Of a stretch of DNA of 53,089 bases, positions 24,350 through 35,629 are shown one piece after another. The stretch is from Chlorokybus atmophyticus (lineage: Eukaryota; Streptophyta; Chlorokybophyceae; Chlorokybales; Chlorokybaceae), in contig RHPI01002438.1 in the NCBI GenBank assembly GCA_009103225.1, forward strand, positions 575,668-628,756, written 5' to 3'. Positions within the stretch are counted from its first letter, which is position 1, and the number at the start of each line of letters is the position of its first letter. Made by a program: the position numbers and the translations under genes. Under the pieces are notes generated by a model. The model did no database searches. It was not told the DNA's origin and saw only the letters and a list, made by a program, of their open reading frames with translations.

Positions 24350-24600
24350 TTATGTATACTCTTAATACATATGTTTACATGAGACATACCTTGTACACGG
24401 CTCACCCAATAATACGGCTGATATAGCCATCTATAATGCGTATAAGATATATCCATTTGTGCACACGCTAATATTCATATATCTGTATAAAATATTATAT
24501 ATTTAATGTTCATATATACGTAGATACCGAGATAAACGCATAGAACATGTTAATGGTGCATGATCACAAATTCTTGCAACTACACGTACGGTGCTATGAA
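24350..24600. other. AT-rich ATATAC/TATATA region without genes
   Basis: The stretch is full of CATATATAC-type steps and is clearly more AT-rich than its surroundings. No coding frame is seen. Confidence 0.5.
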
Positions 24601-24636
24601 GTATGTTAATTGCATAGACAGCCCCTTACAGCTTAG

Positions 24637-24741
24637 TTGACAGCCGGCCGGCTGTCAATCAGCCGCCGACCATTTGCGGCTATCCACTTGCGGCTGTCCA
24701 CGGTGTATAGCCGACAGTCGGTGCGGCTGTCGGCTATACAC
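24637..24741. repeat. Two strong palindromes
   Basis: 24637-24658 is a perfect 22-bp palindrome (TTGACAGCCGG and its complement). 24703-24717 (GTGTATAGCCGACAG) pairs perfectly with 24727-24741 across a 9-base loop. GCGGCTATCCA and GCGGCTGTCCA lie between them. Confidence 0.85.
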
Positions 24742-24834
24742 GCCGTCAATTAACACGTTAAGTGCTCTTGTGCAATCAGGCAGTTAGGCAATCTATTGTA
24801 CCTTACGCAGGTTGTTGCTACCTACTCATGATAG

Positions 24835-25180
24835 CGGCAGGGCCGCGGTCACTGGTCCGTGCTGCACCGTATATAGAGCGGCGCGGACCGTGCGTGTATA
24901 GAGCGGCACCATGTACGGTGCATGCTAATAGGGCCACAGAACTGCGGGACCGCACCTGGTCCGCATTCAAGGGCCAGCGTACAGTACTGGTTCGTGCCGC
25001 ACCATCCATGGTGCGGCACGGACCATGCGTGGTGCGCGTCGCCGCGCCAGCCATTCACGGGCCGCGGAGCCCCGAATGGACCAGGAACGGTCCGTCCCCC
25101 GCGGACCAGGCAGTCCTGGCCCGCGGGATACGGACTATGCATGGTCCGCGGGGTCCGTGAAAGGACCATGCATGGTCCTT
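24835..25180. repeat. Palindrome-rich block, GGACCATGCATGGTCC family (copy 2)
   Basis: Contains GTGCTGCACCGTATATAGAG twice in variant form, GTGCCGCACCATCCATGGTG, CGGACCATGCGTGGTG, and GGACCATGCATGGTCC just before the EP-domain exon. GC content is high. It abuts the coding sequence at about 25180, so it may sit in an intron of the EP gene. Confidence 0.65.
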
Positions 25181-25657
25181 CAACGTCAAGCCGTGTGATT
25201 ATGCTGTCTTCAAGCGGGATCGGCCAAGGCACATTGAAGAAGCCAGGGCCAAGTTGAGAAACTTTTGGGATTGGTTGTAACGCAATATGAGAGCGGTTCG
25301 ATTTCAAAAGACGTGCTAGCATTTACGAACGACTGGTTGGCAAGAGGCAACAACTACCGGTTGCTGGTGGAGCCTATTGACATTGCCAACTGGTACTCTC
25401 TAAGGGGGGCAAATTATCATTGCAGTTCGGGCAAGCACTACCTCCGTCTCTCGCCTATCGAGGCTGTTGTGAGGCCACGGCGTTATTACATGCTAAAGCG
25501 GGCATACCGCAACGCATACCTCGAGAGGAATGAGAGCTCAATTGACTGCGCGTCAAAGGAGCTCATGGCAGCTGGAGTCATAGCCAATCGCCAGATGGAC
25601 AATGACCTTAGGCTCCCAGCGCATCAGCTCTCTGATGAGAAGGCAATCCGTGACTGA
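25179..25657 (+). pseudogene. EDS1/PAD4/SAG101-type EP domain fragment
   Basis: The first frame (25179-25270) reads CDYAVFKRDRPRHIEEARAK then LRNFWDW, matching the EP-domain pattern GYYDSFK...ANV.RL.LAGFWDEI. The frame then shifts by one or two bases near 25265. The second frame reads DWLARGNNYRLLVEPIDIAN, WYSLRG, RPRRYYMLKRAY, matching EDS1 GTRYRRLVEPLDIANYYRHL and RPKRYRYTQR. The LVEPxDIANxY motif is highly characteristic. The EP domain is the C-terminal helical half of EDS1-family lipase-like proteins, which in seed plants pair with PAD4 or SAG101 and relay TIR-receptor signals. No lipase-like domain was found upstream; 23.3-25.2 kb is palindrome-rich. It is either a gene fragment, a frameshifted pseudogene, or an intact gene with a sequence error. 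Confidence 0.7.
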
Positions 25658-25669
25658 CTGCGAGGTTCT

Positions 25670-26105
25670 ATGGAGAATCAAGCTCACTGAGTCAATGGGC
25701 ATGGTAGCCCACCCCAACACCTATTGAATACCTCAGACAATAAGACAACATATGGCCGACGCTTGTCAATATTTTAGAAGTACATTGCATTTGCTGGCAT
25801 GTATATGCAAGAACTATGACCTGACGCGTAGCATGCCGACGCACACACACAAACACAGCAAATCAAACAAGCAAACTGTCGGGTCGAGGGGAGTCGAGGG
25901 TCACGCTGTCTCGGACAGCTGCAGGGACAGACATGCTTGCTAGACATGCTACTGCGCCACATTTGTAACGCGCAGCAAAAGCAAAAGATGACCCAACCCT
26001 CATGGTGACAAGTGCTTTGTGCAGCTGGTCTGCTGCTGCCGGGTAGTACGGGCAGGTGAAGTCGGGGTTCTCCCTAGTGTACATGCTGTGCTGTAGGACA
26101 CACAG
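25670..26105 (-). CDS. Possible exon of unknown function
   Basis: Minus-strand 26093-25940 is open after a good acceptor (CTACAGCACAG|CATG) and reads MYTRENPDFTCPYYPAAADQ, LHKALVTMRVGSSFAF. It is coding-like but unrecognised. It directly follows the broken end of the integrase and may be the host sequence into which the retroelement debris fell. Confidence 0.3.
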
Positions 26106-26109
26106 TCAA

Positions 26110-26340
26110 AAAAACGTGAGAGAGGAAGGCTTGAGACACCCTCCTGCTGCTCTTGTCGGGTAATGGTACCAGCTCCACCCATTTGGAGAAGTGCTTGATC
26201 ATGTCCAGGATGTAACGGTTGCCACGCGCTGAGGGTGCCCAGTCTCCCAAGATGTCGAGCCCCCACCGGTAAAAGAGACCGGAGATGGGGAGTGGGTGAA
26301 TGCGAAGCTCAGCTCCAGCAGCCATACCATGCTGTTCTGG
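26110..26340 (-). pseudogene. Integrase catalytic core fragment
   Basis: The frame reads LPISGLFYRWGLDILGDW, SARGNRYILDMIKHFSKWVE, LVPLPDKSSRRVSQAFLSH. This matches the start of gypsy-type integrase cores (F.RWG.D..GP...GNRYI....HFSKWVE..P...K). The Asp of GLDILG is the first of the DDE triad. The frame is cut off at about 26110 before the second Asp. Confidence 0.8.
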
Positions 26341-28225
26341 TCCATGGCGCGGCCAAGCAGCTGGCATTGCTGACTATCTGTCAGCGATGAGCCCGTGATG
26401 CTGCTGGGGAAGAATCCCATGGCGCGTTCACGTTCGCGTGCGTTGGGTTCCTCCAGCCTGTTGGTGGTCGCATCAAACACCATCCCGTCACCACCATTCC
26501 AAAATGTGTAGGAGCCTGGGTAGGACACCAATGTGGGGAGTGCGCGACGGGGCTGACCGGGCTGATTGCACGGGTAGAAGTGGTTGTGGTCATAACGCAG
26601 GACAGGTTGTGCTTTGCGGCCGGGGTCAAGGATGTCATCCACCAGCAGGTTGCGCGGCCGAGCGCTGCGTGTGTATTGCGGTCATGAGCTCCTCCACGAA
26701 GGCCAAGTTTGTCCACTTGGCCCGTACACGATGTGCGCGCAAGCCATGTCACCTTGAGTGGGTGCCCCAAAATGGAGCAAATTTGTCGGTAGCTGGAGGC
26801 CACGTGCGGGCGCTTGTCGTCCTTTAAATGCACATTTTCAATGACGTACCCCAGGGGTCTGAAGATCTGGTGGTGTTGAAGGAGGTGAATGATTCTCATC
26901 AGCTCCCAAAATAGCCCTGAGCGAGGGTCTTCGAGGCCTTGCCCCTTGCCTGCCCTGGAGTGCCCTTGGCATTCCCACGCAGCTATTAATAGGTCGACGT
27001 TGCCGAGGGACAGTGGGTGATCTTCGGTGATCAGCCGGATGTCTTGTGGCAACGCTTTGAGGCTGCCTTGCAACGCCGAGAGGGGTAGTTGCTGTGGATA
27101 TCTCTCGTGCAGTTGGCGTAAGTGGTGCTTGAGGGCCGTTTGCGTGTGTGGGTCTGGGTCGCAGTAATGGTACTTGACAACCTTCACACCTGTGTTGAGG
27201 ACAGCGGCAAGACCACTGCCAATGCCTCCAAACAGCTCCAACACTGTGATGCCCTGCTGCCTGCGAAAGGTGTGGAACTCCACCATTCCGGTGGCCACCA
27301 TATGCTGGTCCTGCACCTTGTTGTGGCTCCGGTAGTTGGGGAAGCGCGTGGTGATCAGTGGCTGGCTCAGCAAGACGTGTGCGTCCACCTGTGCGCGCCA
27401 GCGCCGTTCGGCTTGGTCTTGTAATGCTACTTCCACGGTGGCATCCTCCCGCTCCTCGTTGTAAGGGGTGGGAGAGGAGTCGACGGTTCGACACGGAGCC
27501 GTGGCACCAGCAGCGACTTTCGTCCGAGCGCTGTCGTATGTGGCCGCTGCAGCCTCCCGTGTGAGGGCGTGGCTGCGCGTGGCCACGGCAGCCACTTTGC
27601 GTTGGGTGCGCGTGCGCGAGACCAACTCGAGAGGCAGGAAACTCTGCACCTCTCCGTCATCCTTATCCCAATGTGGCCGAAACCACGCCCGCTCTGTCCA
27701 GCAGTCGAGGCCCATGCCCACAGAGAAGTTGAAGTCCTGCCCAAGCAGAAAGGCGAAGGAGCCGGCATTGATGACCACACATTGCTGGATGATCTCGGTT
27801 GTGTGGGTTGGGTCCAGCCCTGTCAACCGAATGCAAAAGGCCTCCCTGGTGATTCCCATCACCTTATCTCGGCTACCTGTGGCAGTGTCTAACACGTACG
27901 GGCAAGGCATTAAGTCGGAGCTGGTTATGCCGAGGGATCGCGCGAGGAAGCGCCCGATGATGACAGGCTGTGCTCCGGTGTGCAGCATCACTCGCTTGGG
28001 TGCCAGGCCGTTAATGGCGACGTGATTGCCTTGGTTGGCCACCATGGCAGCATTCGCGTTGATGCGGCCTCTTTGTACGAGCTGTCTGCACCTTTGCCTT
28101 AGTTCTCTCAGCTCGGGGTGCTGAGCGCATTGCAGCCAGAGCTCCTCTGCCTGCTGGGTCCGGAGGACCGCCTCCTTGCCCTCTCCCTCTGCCGAACCGA
28201 CCTTGTCTTGGTGGTTGGTAGACAC
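26285..28225 (-). pseudogene. Retroelement ORF3: aspartic protease plus cytosine-C5 DNA methyltransferase
   Basis: The first 614 codons are open. A retropepsin-like stretch lies near residues 80-190: LHTGAQPVIIGR (DTGA replaced by HTGA), then FLLGQDF. Then methyltransferase: motif I LELFGGIGSGL, motif IV region AAWECQGHSRAGKG (the usual PC is EC, Cys kept), motif VI GYVIENVHL. After about 26740 the protein changes frame: AHRVRAKWTNLAFVEEL is in a second frame and the C-terminal REREMGF-like region with QLLGRAMDQNSMVWLL (motif X type) is in a third, so at least two indels. It resembles the DNMT3/DRM-like enzymes in retroelements; methylation of cytosine at carbon 5 using SAM is the family reaction. 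It overlaps ORF2 by 215 bp in another frame, as in gag-pol frameshifting. Confidence 0.75.
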
Positions 28226-30314
28226 GGGGGGGCCTCGGTGCTGAAGGTTCCGGCGCCGGTTGTGGTGGCGGCGCAGGTGGATGCTGCCTCTGCGAAGATG
28301 GAATCATGCCCGCGGGTGTACCCAATGGCTGTGGAGGAAACCCCGGAGGATCCGGTGTTTGTGGGCCTGCCTCGCGTTTAGCTTGCTCCGCGGCGTACGT
28401 CCATCGGACAGCGTGAGCCGCCTCTCTGACCAACGTCCCTTCCCACGTGACCGTGGGCTCGGTGTCCATGTTGGTCCAGTGATGATATTGAGGCATGGGC
28501 TGCAGGTATACGGCGCGTAGTAGCTGTCGCCGCATGTCGTGGGTGATGGTGGGGACTCGCAAGATCCCTGCCATGTAGGCATCCCACCTTCCTTGTACCA
28601 CTCCCACATCGAGCACGGTCATGACGCCCGCGCGTAAGGTGCGCTGGAGGTCAGTCTGCTGTGCGTGTAGCACATGAGCAATGGCGATGCGCCGCCGTTG
28701 TCGTGCGGCTTCCACCCCTGGCAGCCGCAGCATTGCCTCTTGCACTCCCTCCAGCGTATCCGGGGCCGTGGTGGCAGCCTCGTCGTATGCTTGTCGCAGC
28801 GAACGAACGAATGCCCCCAACCATGATGCTCGGTTGCCAAAGGCAAACAGGGGGACAGCAGGGTGATTGGCAACAAGCCATGTCACGAGATGAGCTCGAG
28901 CGGCGCTGCCCTCTCGCATCCCCATTATTTGTCTTGATGTGTTGCCCTCAGGCCTGTGCAGCATGACTGCTTGTCGAATGAGTGCGGTACGGAGTTGTTG
29001 CTCCCCCACCATACCAGCTCCTGCTCGTTGTATGGTGTCCCTTTGCGGGGTGAGGTACCCTCGCCCTGCATTGCGTTGATCCTCAGGCATGTCTTCAACC
29101 AAAGGAGGCAGCAGCGGGGCGATTACCCCCCTCAATTGTTGTGCCAACGCCCGCGCTTGGTCTGCAACATTCGCTTGTCCTGGCTGTGCGATGGCGACTG
29201 CCGTGGAGTGCACTATGGTCAGCGCCGTGGAGGCGCTGGCGACATCTGCCGGCGCTGCGGCTGGTACGGCAACGGCGTGTGCTGCTTCGTACGCCTGTCG
29301 GCGCGCGTCCACTTTGGCAGCTTGATCCACCCGATATCGATGTGCCTGTTCGAGGGCAGAGAACCGCTCTTGACGGCTGCCTTGAGTGAGCCCCCGAAGT
29401 GCGGGATCGGTGCCCAGCGCAATGTCCGACGTGGTGACCACGAGGTCTTGTATTTTGCGACGCTGGAGTCCGAGTGGGTCCAGTGGTGAGGGCTCGAAGT
29501 CGATCTGTTGCGCGGGCATTGGTTGCCGCGATTGACTGGGAGCGCCCTACAACCTCGCGTGTAATGCCAAGCACAACTGAATGGCCAGCTCTAACACTGC
29601 AGGTCGCCGGTAGGTGACCCCGAAGAGACGATCCCTCATCTCCGGAGCAGTGCCGGCGAGGATTTCATCCTCCAGCTGCTGTTGTGTGGGTTCAAGCAGC
29701 GTGTGGTACTCTGGAGGTGGTAGGGGCAAGATGCGATCATCGCGTGCCACGCGCGTGGTGCGTTGCCCCCCTGGTCCGTACGCAATGGTGGTGGGCTCCA
29801 CGTTGTGTAGAATCGACGCCCAAGCGCGTTCTGCTTGTGGTCTGCGTGGCACTTGCTATGTGACATCAAGTGCTGGTGGCGGTGCTGTTCGAACTTCATG
29901 TAGTGGTGCAGTGGGTGTGGCAGCAATACTTGAGGCGATGGTTGTGGCACCTGCAGCAGTCGTTGTCACTGAGGTGGCGGCTGTGAGGGTGGCAGTAGTT
30001 GTGGCCGATGTGGTTGCTTTAATGGAGGCAGGAGTGGTGGCTTCACCACCCACGAACCCAACGACCATGGTTGTTGCGGCGTTGATGCTTTCCATCACCG
30101 GGGACAGCGTGGTGCCAAGACTGCTGGCACCTGCTGTCGTGGTCGGTGTGGATGCCGACGGTGTCGTTGGCGGCGTCGTCCCAGCAGTGGTTGTGGCTGC
30201 CGAGGCAGCACCACTTGTGGCGTCCGTCGATGCCGCTGTTAACGACGCGCCAGCTTCCCTGCGCGCACGTCTTGATGGTTGTACGCGTGACGGCGTGGGA
30301 GTGTCCCTATCCCG
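28011..30314 (-). pseudogene. Retroelement ORF2, gag-like, one frame interrupted by two TAG codons
   Basis: A single reading frame stays free of TAA and TGA from 30314 to 28011 and contains only two stops, both TAG (29858-29856 and 29549-29547). It begins with Ala/Thr-rich low-complexity sequence, continues with RPQAERAWASILHNVEP and the well-conserved-looking 502-codon stretch from MPAQQIDFEPSPLDPLG, and ends Pro-rich then Arg/Gly-rich (RQGRFGRGRGQGG), typical of nucleic-acid-binding tails. I see no named domain. It may be a second capsid-like protein. Confidence 0.55.
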
Positions 30315-31943
30315 TTAAGGCCATCAACGCCCACCTAGCAGTATAGCAGGCTTGATAGTTCTGCTCCTTGTTCTCCTCCAATTGTGCCACGCGCGCCATC
30401 AGGGCTGCCACTTGGTCAACAGCTGGTGGATTGGCTGGTGCCTTTACAGCAGCAGCTGCGGCGCGAGGACGTCCCTCAGGTCCTTTGTGCTGTGGAGGGC
30501 GGTTTTCCCCTCTGTAGCCAGCCTCTTCCTTGCGTGCCCCGGCGTTGTTGTTGTTGTTGGGGTTGTGGCTACCAGCATTGTTGCCGTCGTTGCGACCACC
30601 AGCGTTAATGCTGTTGTTGTAGCCGCCAGCGTGGTTGCTGTTGTTGTAGCCCCCGTTGTTGTTGTTGTTGTTGTTGTTGCCGCGGTAGCCCACAGCGTTG
30701 TTGCTGTTGTTGTAGCCAATGGAGGGCCGCAGCTCAGGGAACTTGAGCCAGCATACTGTCTCCAAGTGTCCCGTCTTGTGGCAGTAGTCGCACACAAGGT
30801 TGCCGTAATCTTCGGTGCACTCCTTTTGGTAGTGACCATGCCGACCACACCGGTGGCACAGCACTGGAGCCACAAGGGCAGCATGAGCTGACCGTATGTC
30901 CTTGTTGTGGATGCCTTGCGGCTCTCGACTGCGCTCCCGCCGAAGGGGCTCTGCACTTGTGCCTGCCATAGGCCGCGAGGCACTGTGGTTGGTGTCCAGC
31001 ACTGCTTTCTCATACACCGCGCGCTTATGAATGGCTTGTGCAGTCTCGAAAGCTTCCTTGAGGGTGTAGCCGAGGGGCCTGCTGTAGTTCAGCGTCAGGC
31101 GCGTCGACTCGCTCAGGGTGGGATCCAACTCGGCCACATACACCATTACTGCCGCCTCCTCACTGACGATCTTGTAGTCAGTGTCTTTAAGCAACCCTTC
31201 CAACCGTGAATACAGTCGGAGAGGGTCCTCGTTGGGCTTCCGTCGAAAACGCCTCAACTCCTCCACCTCGCTGTTGGTTTGAGGTGGGAAGGTGCGCTGG
31301 AGTGCGGCGTAGAGGTCCTTCAACGGGGAGTCCGACATGGCAGCGCCCATCGTAAGCGCGGGTGCACGCAATACCACAAAGCCGAGGGTGAAAACACTGC
31401 CTCCTGCTGGAGCACGCGAGTTCGGTGTTGGTAGCAGGGGCGTACCCATCTCCAATGCTGCAGCTTGCTGCTCCTCTTGTTGCTCCTTAATAATGGCAGC
31501 GGTGCGGTTGAGTATCTTGATCCAGCGCTCGGCCTTCTTGACCTTGATCTCTGCAGGAGTTTACAAGGCCCCTACCACCTCAACTTCTTCATTCTCTGCC
31601 TTCTCCATGGCTGCAGCTAGAGTGAGACCCGTGACTGAGGCTGGCGGGGCCGCTGCTACAGAGACAATAGCCGATGGGCTATGCAGTGACGTGGAGGCTA
31701 TGGTGCTAGCCAACTCGCCATAGCCATCAATTTGTGCAACTAAACGACGGACTTTGACACATCATGTGCTTCGTGATCAAGGTATCGAGCGGACACATGA
31801 AACGATACCTCATCTGTCCAGTCCTTGCTCCTAAGGGCTTGCTGCCGCATCTTTGAGTGGAACTTGGTAATGAACTCATCAAGTGAGGTGGTGCCAGGGC
31901 GTCCGAAGAAGCGTAGGGAGTTGGTTGAGCTGGAAGGCTCCAT
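30307..31943 (-). pseudogene. Retroelement ORF1, gag with CCHC zinc knuckle
   Basis: 31943-31740 reads RFFGRPGTTSLDEFITKFHS and DEVSFHVSARYLD, a gag-like N-terminus. The later frame 31561-30307 contains EELRRFRRKPNEDPLRLYSR, a CHRCGRHGHYQKEC knuckle and a second CDYCHKTGHLETVC pair, then poly-Asn/Gly from a GTT-type microsatellite (30545-30715). A TAA at about 31562 interrupts the join between the parts, and the end is TAG at 30309-30307. The gene is interrupted but clearly of gag type. Confidence 0.7.
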
Positions 31944-32350
31944 CTCCTCGTCGTTACTGTCCGACGGTGGTGGAGATGCTCGTTGTCAAGGAGGGGAGTG
32001 AGAGGAGGTGAAGCCGGAGACGGGGCGTGGGCCTCTGCTGCTACGGTAATCGCTCCCTTCACTTGCGCGCTCGTAGGTAAGGTTGGAGGTTGGGCTCCAG
32101 CTATTGAGGTTCCCTTCTTCTATTGGCGAGAAAAGGGTGGGCCTGCTCATACAGCTGATGCGATGGTGAAAGTGGATGAAGGGTAGAGTGTTTGTGCTCT
32201 ACAATGGGATCTCCCATGCTGCTATCACCCAACACACTAGCGCTTGTGCGCGCTATGCGATGACGGTGACAACAATGCACTGCGATGTATACAACTACAG
32301 ATTGCGATGCTGATGTGCAGCCTGCAACTACACTCACTTGCGCAAAGAGG

Positions 32351-32655
32351 GTGACACTGTGAGTCAACAAGCCACTACTATAGGTAGCGCTGTTTACACA
32401 GTTCTTTGCATGAGTGGAAGAGAGATTGTACTGTTAAATGAGGTGAATGAGCAAGCAACACGTGGATGCTATGCCCTAACTGATGCCAACAAGCACACCG
32501 CGACCAAGTACACCAAGCTCACAACAAGGACAAGCACAGTGCACAAGAGCATGCACAGGCTCTCACACGGTGAGGGGATTCTTGGGAACCGGGATGGCGT
32601 GTTTCGTAGTTCAAGTTGCTTCACAAGCTCTTAGCTTTCTCACTCACAGTGTCAC
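32351..32655. repeat. 305-bp segment with 14-bp perfect terminal inverted repeats
   Basis: GTGACACTGTGAGT at 32351-32364 and its exact complement at 32642-32655. The inside has no clear gene. It could be a MITE; flanks do not show an obvious target duplication. Confidence 0.55.
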
Positions 32656-33040
32656 CAGCTGATCCGGTGAACACTGTGCCTACTTATATAAGTCAAATCA
32701 TGATAGCTCAAAATATAAGCTAACGGTCATATCGAGGCTATTTCCAAAGAAATCCCCACTCGATATAGAGCCCAACTTATAACTGAACTCACAACTGAAC
32801 AGCTACGCGCGGTGCCTATGTAGGCTATGGTCATGAGCTACTCTCGAGACATGACCTAGCTACTGGTCAGTGACGCGCACGGGTCGCCATGCTGGTAAGC
32901 CGGGCGAGGGTCTCGCTGTAGGCATGCCCGATGAAGACTGGCATGCCCGGGCGATAGGCATAACAAAACCCACAAAGAACCAAAGTACTTACGCTTGTCT
33001 TGAGGTCGACAGTGTGCGCTTAGCCCTCAGCACGGTGTCG

Positions 33041-33084
<44 letters not shown>
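33041..33084. repeat. (TA)n microsatellite
   Basis: An uninterrupted TATATA run of about 40 bases. Confidence 0.95.
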
Positions 33085-33086
<2 letters not shown>

Positions 33087-34380
33087 TGTTAGCGTTAGCA
33101 CAGCAACTAACTAACAGTCACATCAATAAACAAAGCAGTACACTAACACAACAAGCGGCTTACTCTTGTGGTGCGCTTGTTCCCAGCACAGTGTCATATT
33201 AGCATAAGTACAACAATAAGAACAGCAGCAGCAGTAATAACAGCTGATGCGCTGGGCCAACAGCAACACACCAGCACGCCAGCCCCCACCCAATGCAAAG
33301 CAACCAATTGGCACCTCACCTGCAAGCAGACGCCACGATCAGCACCAACGTGTATAGCAGGCGCCACGATCAGCACCAAACCATATGTACACATGGTCAT
33401 ACCGTGTATCCCGCTGCCTACCACTCTTACACCATCGCAGTCACATGCACTCCCACATCATGGCAAAACAACACGCAGTCTCATGCACTCTCATGCACGA
33501 CGACGTCACCTTCACATCGCTAAGGCCATCAACGACTGCATCTCCTGGCTTTTTCCTTGCGCTTGTCGGCAACACAAACAGGGGCAACAGCTGCCATAGC
33601 GGCTCCCCCACTTATGCCGCTTTTACGATAGACCTGCTTTACAGCTGAATGTGTAGATCTGAAGAATTGATTAATTGATGCAAGGCAAACGCACACAACA
33701 ACAGCAAGCAAGCGGCGTCACACAAACACATACAAAGAGTGACGTATAAACAAGCACGTTCAACACCTGGGGCTGGGGGGCCAGGCTAAAGCTAAATGCT
33801 AGGCTATGTGCAATGCGTGTTACACGTAGAAGCAGGACAGGCGTACCTGCCACAACCCCAGAACAGCGTTACCAACGGCAACCACAGCGTTAGCCTAGCC
33901 CCCCGGGTATGTGTAGTCTTCTTAAGTGTGCTGCAATGCTAATCACAACGTTTGGGCTGTGGTGGCAACAGCAGAGCAAAGGTGAAAGTTGAGGGATTGT
34001 GTGAATGAATTGATGTAAATGTTTGCGTAGAAAGAACGCCTGACCTTGTTGCGTGGATGGCTACCTGGCCAAGTTTGCAATGCAGCAGTTCATTTGCATG
34101 CACTATCATTCAAGCTTACATTATAGCAAGTGCACATAGAACACCTCCAAGTAAAGTAAACACAAGTTGAGCAAGTGATGTGTTGCGTTACGGGTGCAGG
34201 TGCGCTTGGGGCTGATGGCCGCTGCGGCTTACGACGTCCCACAGTTCAGGCTGCATGTGTTCTTGTGGGCTGCTGCTTCAGGTACACATGCTGTTGTGCT
34301 GGTATAATCCTAGCTAGCTGATGGCAATTACACATGGGTTTATGCTTTGTGCTCATGTTTGACTGCGCAAAACCTGCTAA
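33085..34380. other. No gene recognised
   Basis: AC-rich sequence with ACGCCACGATCAGCACCAA repeated at 33330 and 33362. No coherent exon series. Confidence 0.4.
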
Positions 34381-34393
34381 GCACATTTGACCA

Positions 34394-35625
34394 CAGGCGA
34401 GTTTTTGCCTCGATACCCGTTTCCTACTCATGACAGAAGATGATGAACCTTCCTTGGAAGAAATGGGGAAGGCAACACTGTGGCATATGATGAAGAATTG
34501 GACATTCAAGTAAGGGGCACACTAGTTGAACCTTTACACGCTTGACTTGTGTACCAAGTGTTTCCTGCTGTGCTCAGGACTTGATGCTGTATGACACGGT
34601 GAAGCTCAAACAGCTGGAGCGACCTGCCGCCAGCTGACAACTTCAAGACCATAGGGCAATGGCATACCTGTCGCCGCCAACAAACGGCTTCCAGCGCATG
34701 GTGCGCCGCCACCCGCCAGGTATGTGCTTACAACGATGGACGCCCTATGGAAGGAGAAGCACGGGATCTGTTGCAGCACTTATGCTTGGCATGTATAGAG
34801 TATGCAAGTAGTGAGAATCACAGCGTTCTTGTTGCCACCATTACCATGTCAAGATAAACCCCGACAACCTGGAGCGCATCACGCTGGTGACCAAGGTTTA
34901 ACGGGGGTGTAAACTTGAAGTGCTTTGCAGGGAAGCTGAACGCTAATGGCACATACAACGGCGTGCTCCCAGGACGCCCTTTAGTGCCAATGTTAGTGTG
35001 TCATGTTAACCTGCATATTTCCATGCGTACATGTGTGCTGATTACCCCTGTGCATTGTGCAATCATTCAAATAATGTCCTGTGCACATGCAAGATCAAAC
35101 ATGCGGAACAACATGAGTTTGGCCGAGTGGATGCAGATGACATTTTGGCAATGGTTGTCATTGTTTCAGCTCCACACGGGCAGACGCGCTACCATCTGAC
35201 TGTATACTCCCCTCTCCAGATTGATGCGCAAGGCTTCCTTGCGTGCGCCATGTTGCTGCTTTACATGTATCTCTGTGTGTGCAGCGCTATGTGTATATGT
35301 CACCCGCAACAGGATGGAGTCTGCCGGTGCGCGAATGCGCACATACACAAGGCTTCTCGGATTACTACAGTTTGCCAATACAACTGTAGATAAGTACATG
35401 CAGGTGAGTCTACCTAAGGATATTGGCTTACTCTTTAAGTGCATGCGGGCCAAGATTGCATTGGACCTCGCACGTGCTTGGATGCATGCTATTATTACAT
35501 ATGAACGATTCTTATGCAGACAGCATAAGTAATATTGGTTGACGACTTTATTGTAGCGCCTCCAGTTGCCCGTGCACTTTGCTTAACATTTGAACTGGTG
35601 ACTAAAGGAGACACGGATGGTAATT
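34394..35625 (+). pseudogene. Series of coding-like fragments, unknown gene
   Basis: Successive plus-strand fragments look protein-coding with splice-like borders: 34394-34511 (CACAG|, reading MTEDDEPSLEEMGKATLWHM), 34635-34720 (DNFKTIGQWHTCRRQQ, donor CAG|GTATGT), 34845-34900 (INPDNLERITLVTKV), 34927-34990 (GKLNANGTYNGVLPGRP), 35090-35218 (EFGRVDADDILAMVVIVSAP), 35290-35403 (RMRTYTRLLGLLQFANTTV, donor CAG|GTGAGT), 35538-35621 (LVDDFIVAPPVARALCLTFE). Phases do not join cleanly, so it is either a decayed gene or I have the wrong borders. I do not recognise the family. Confidence 0.35.
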
Positions 35626-35629
35626 TAAT

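Larger units (their letters stand above)
26100..31943 (-). mobile_element. Decayed Ty3/gypsy-like retroelement carrying a cytosine-C5 methyltransferase
   Basis: Minus-strand order is gag-like ORF1 with CCHC knuckle (31943-30307), ORF2 rich in Arg/Gly/Pro at its end (30314-28011), ORF3 with aspartic protease and DNA methyltransferase (28225-26285, frameshifted), and an integrase core fragment (26340-26110). Reverse transcriptase and RNase H are not seen; methyltransferase and integrase coding abut at about 26285, suggesting an internal deletion. No long terminal repeats were found between 25.7-26.1 and 31.9-33 kb. DNMT-bearing LTR retroelements are known from the charophyte Klebsormidium and from Symbiodinium. 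The copy is inactive: frameshifts, stops and truncated integrase. Confidence 0.75.

Noticed and set aside
29614-30318. Long plus-strand open frame rich in Val/Ala
   Set aside because: It is the antisense of the retroelement ORF2 low-complexity region; the minus frame carries the coherent gag-like protein.
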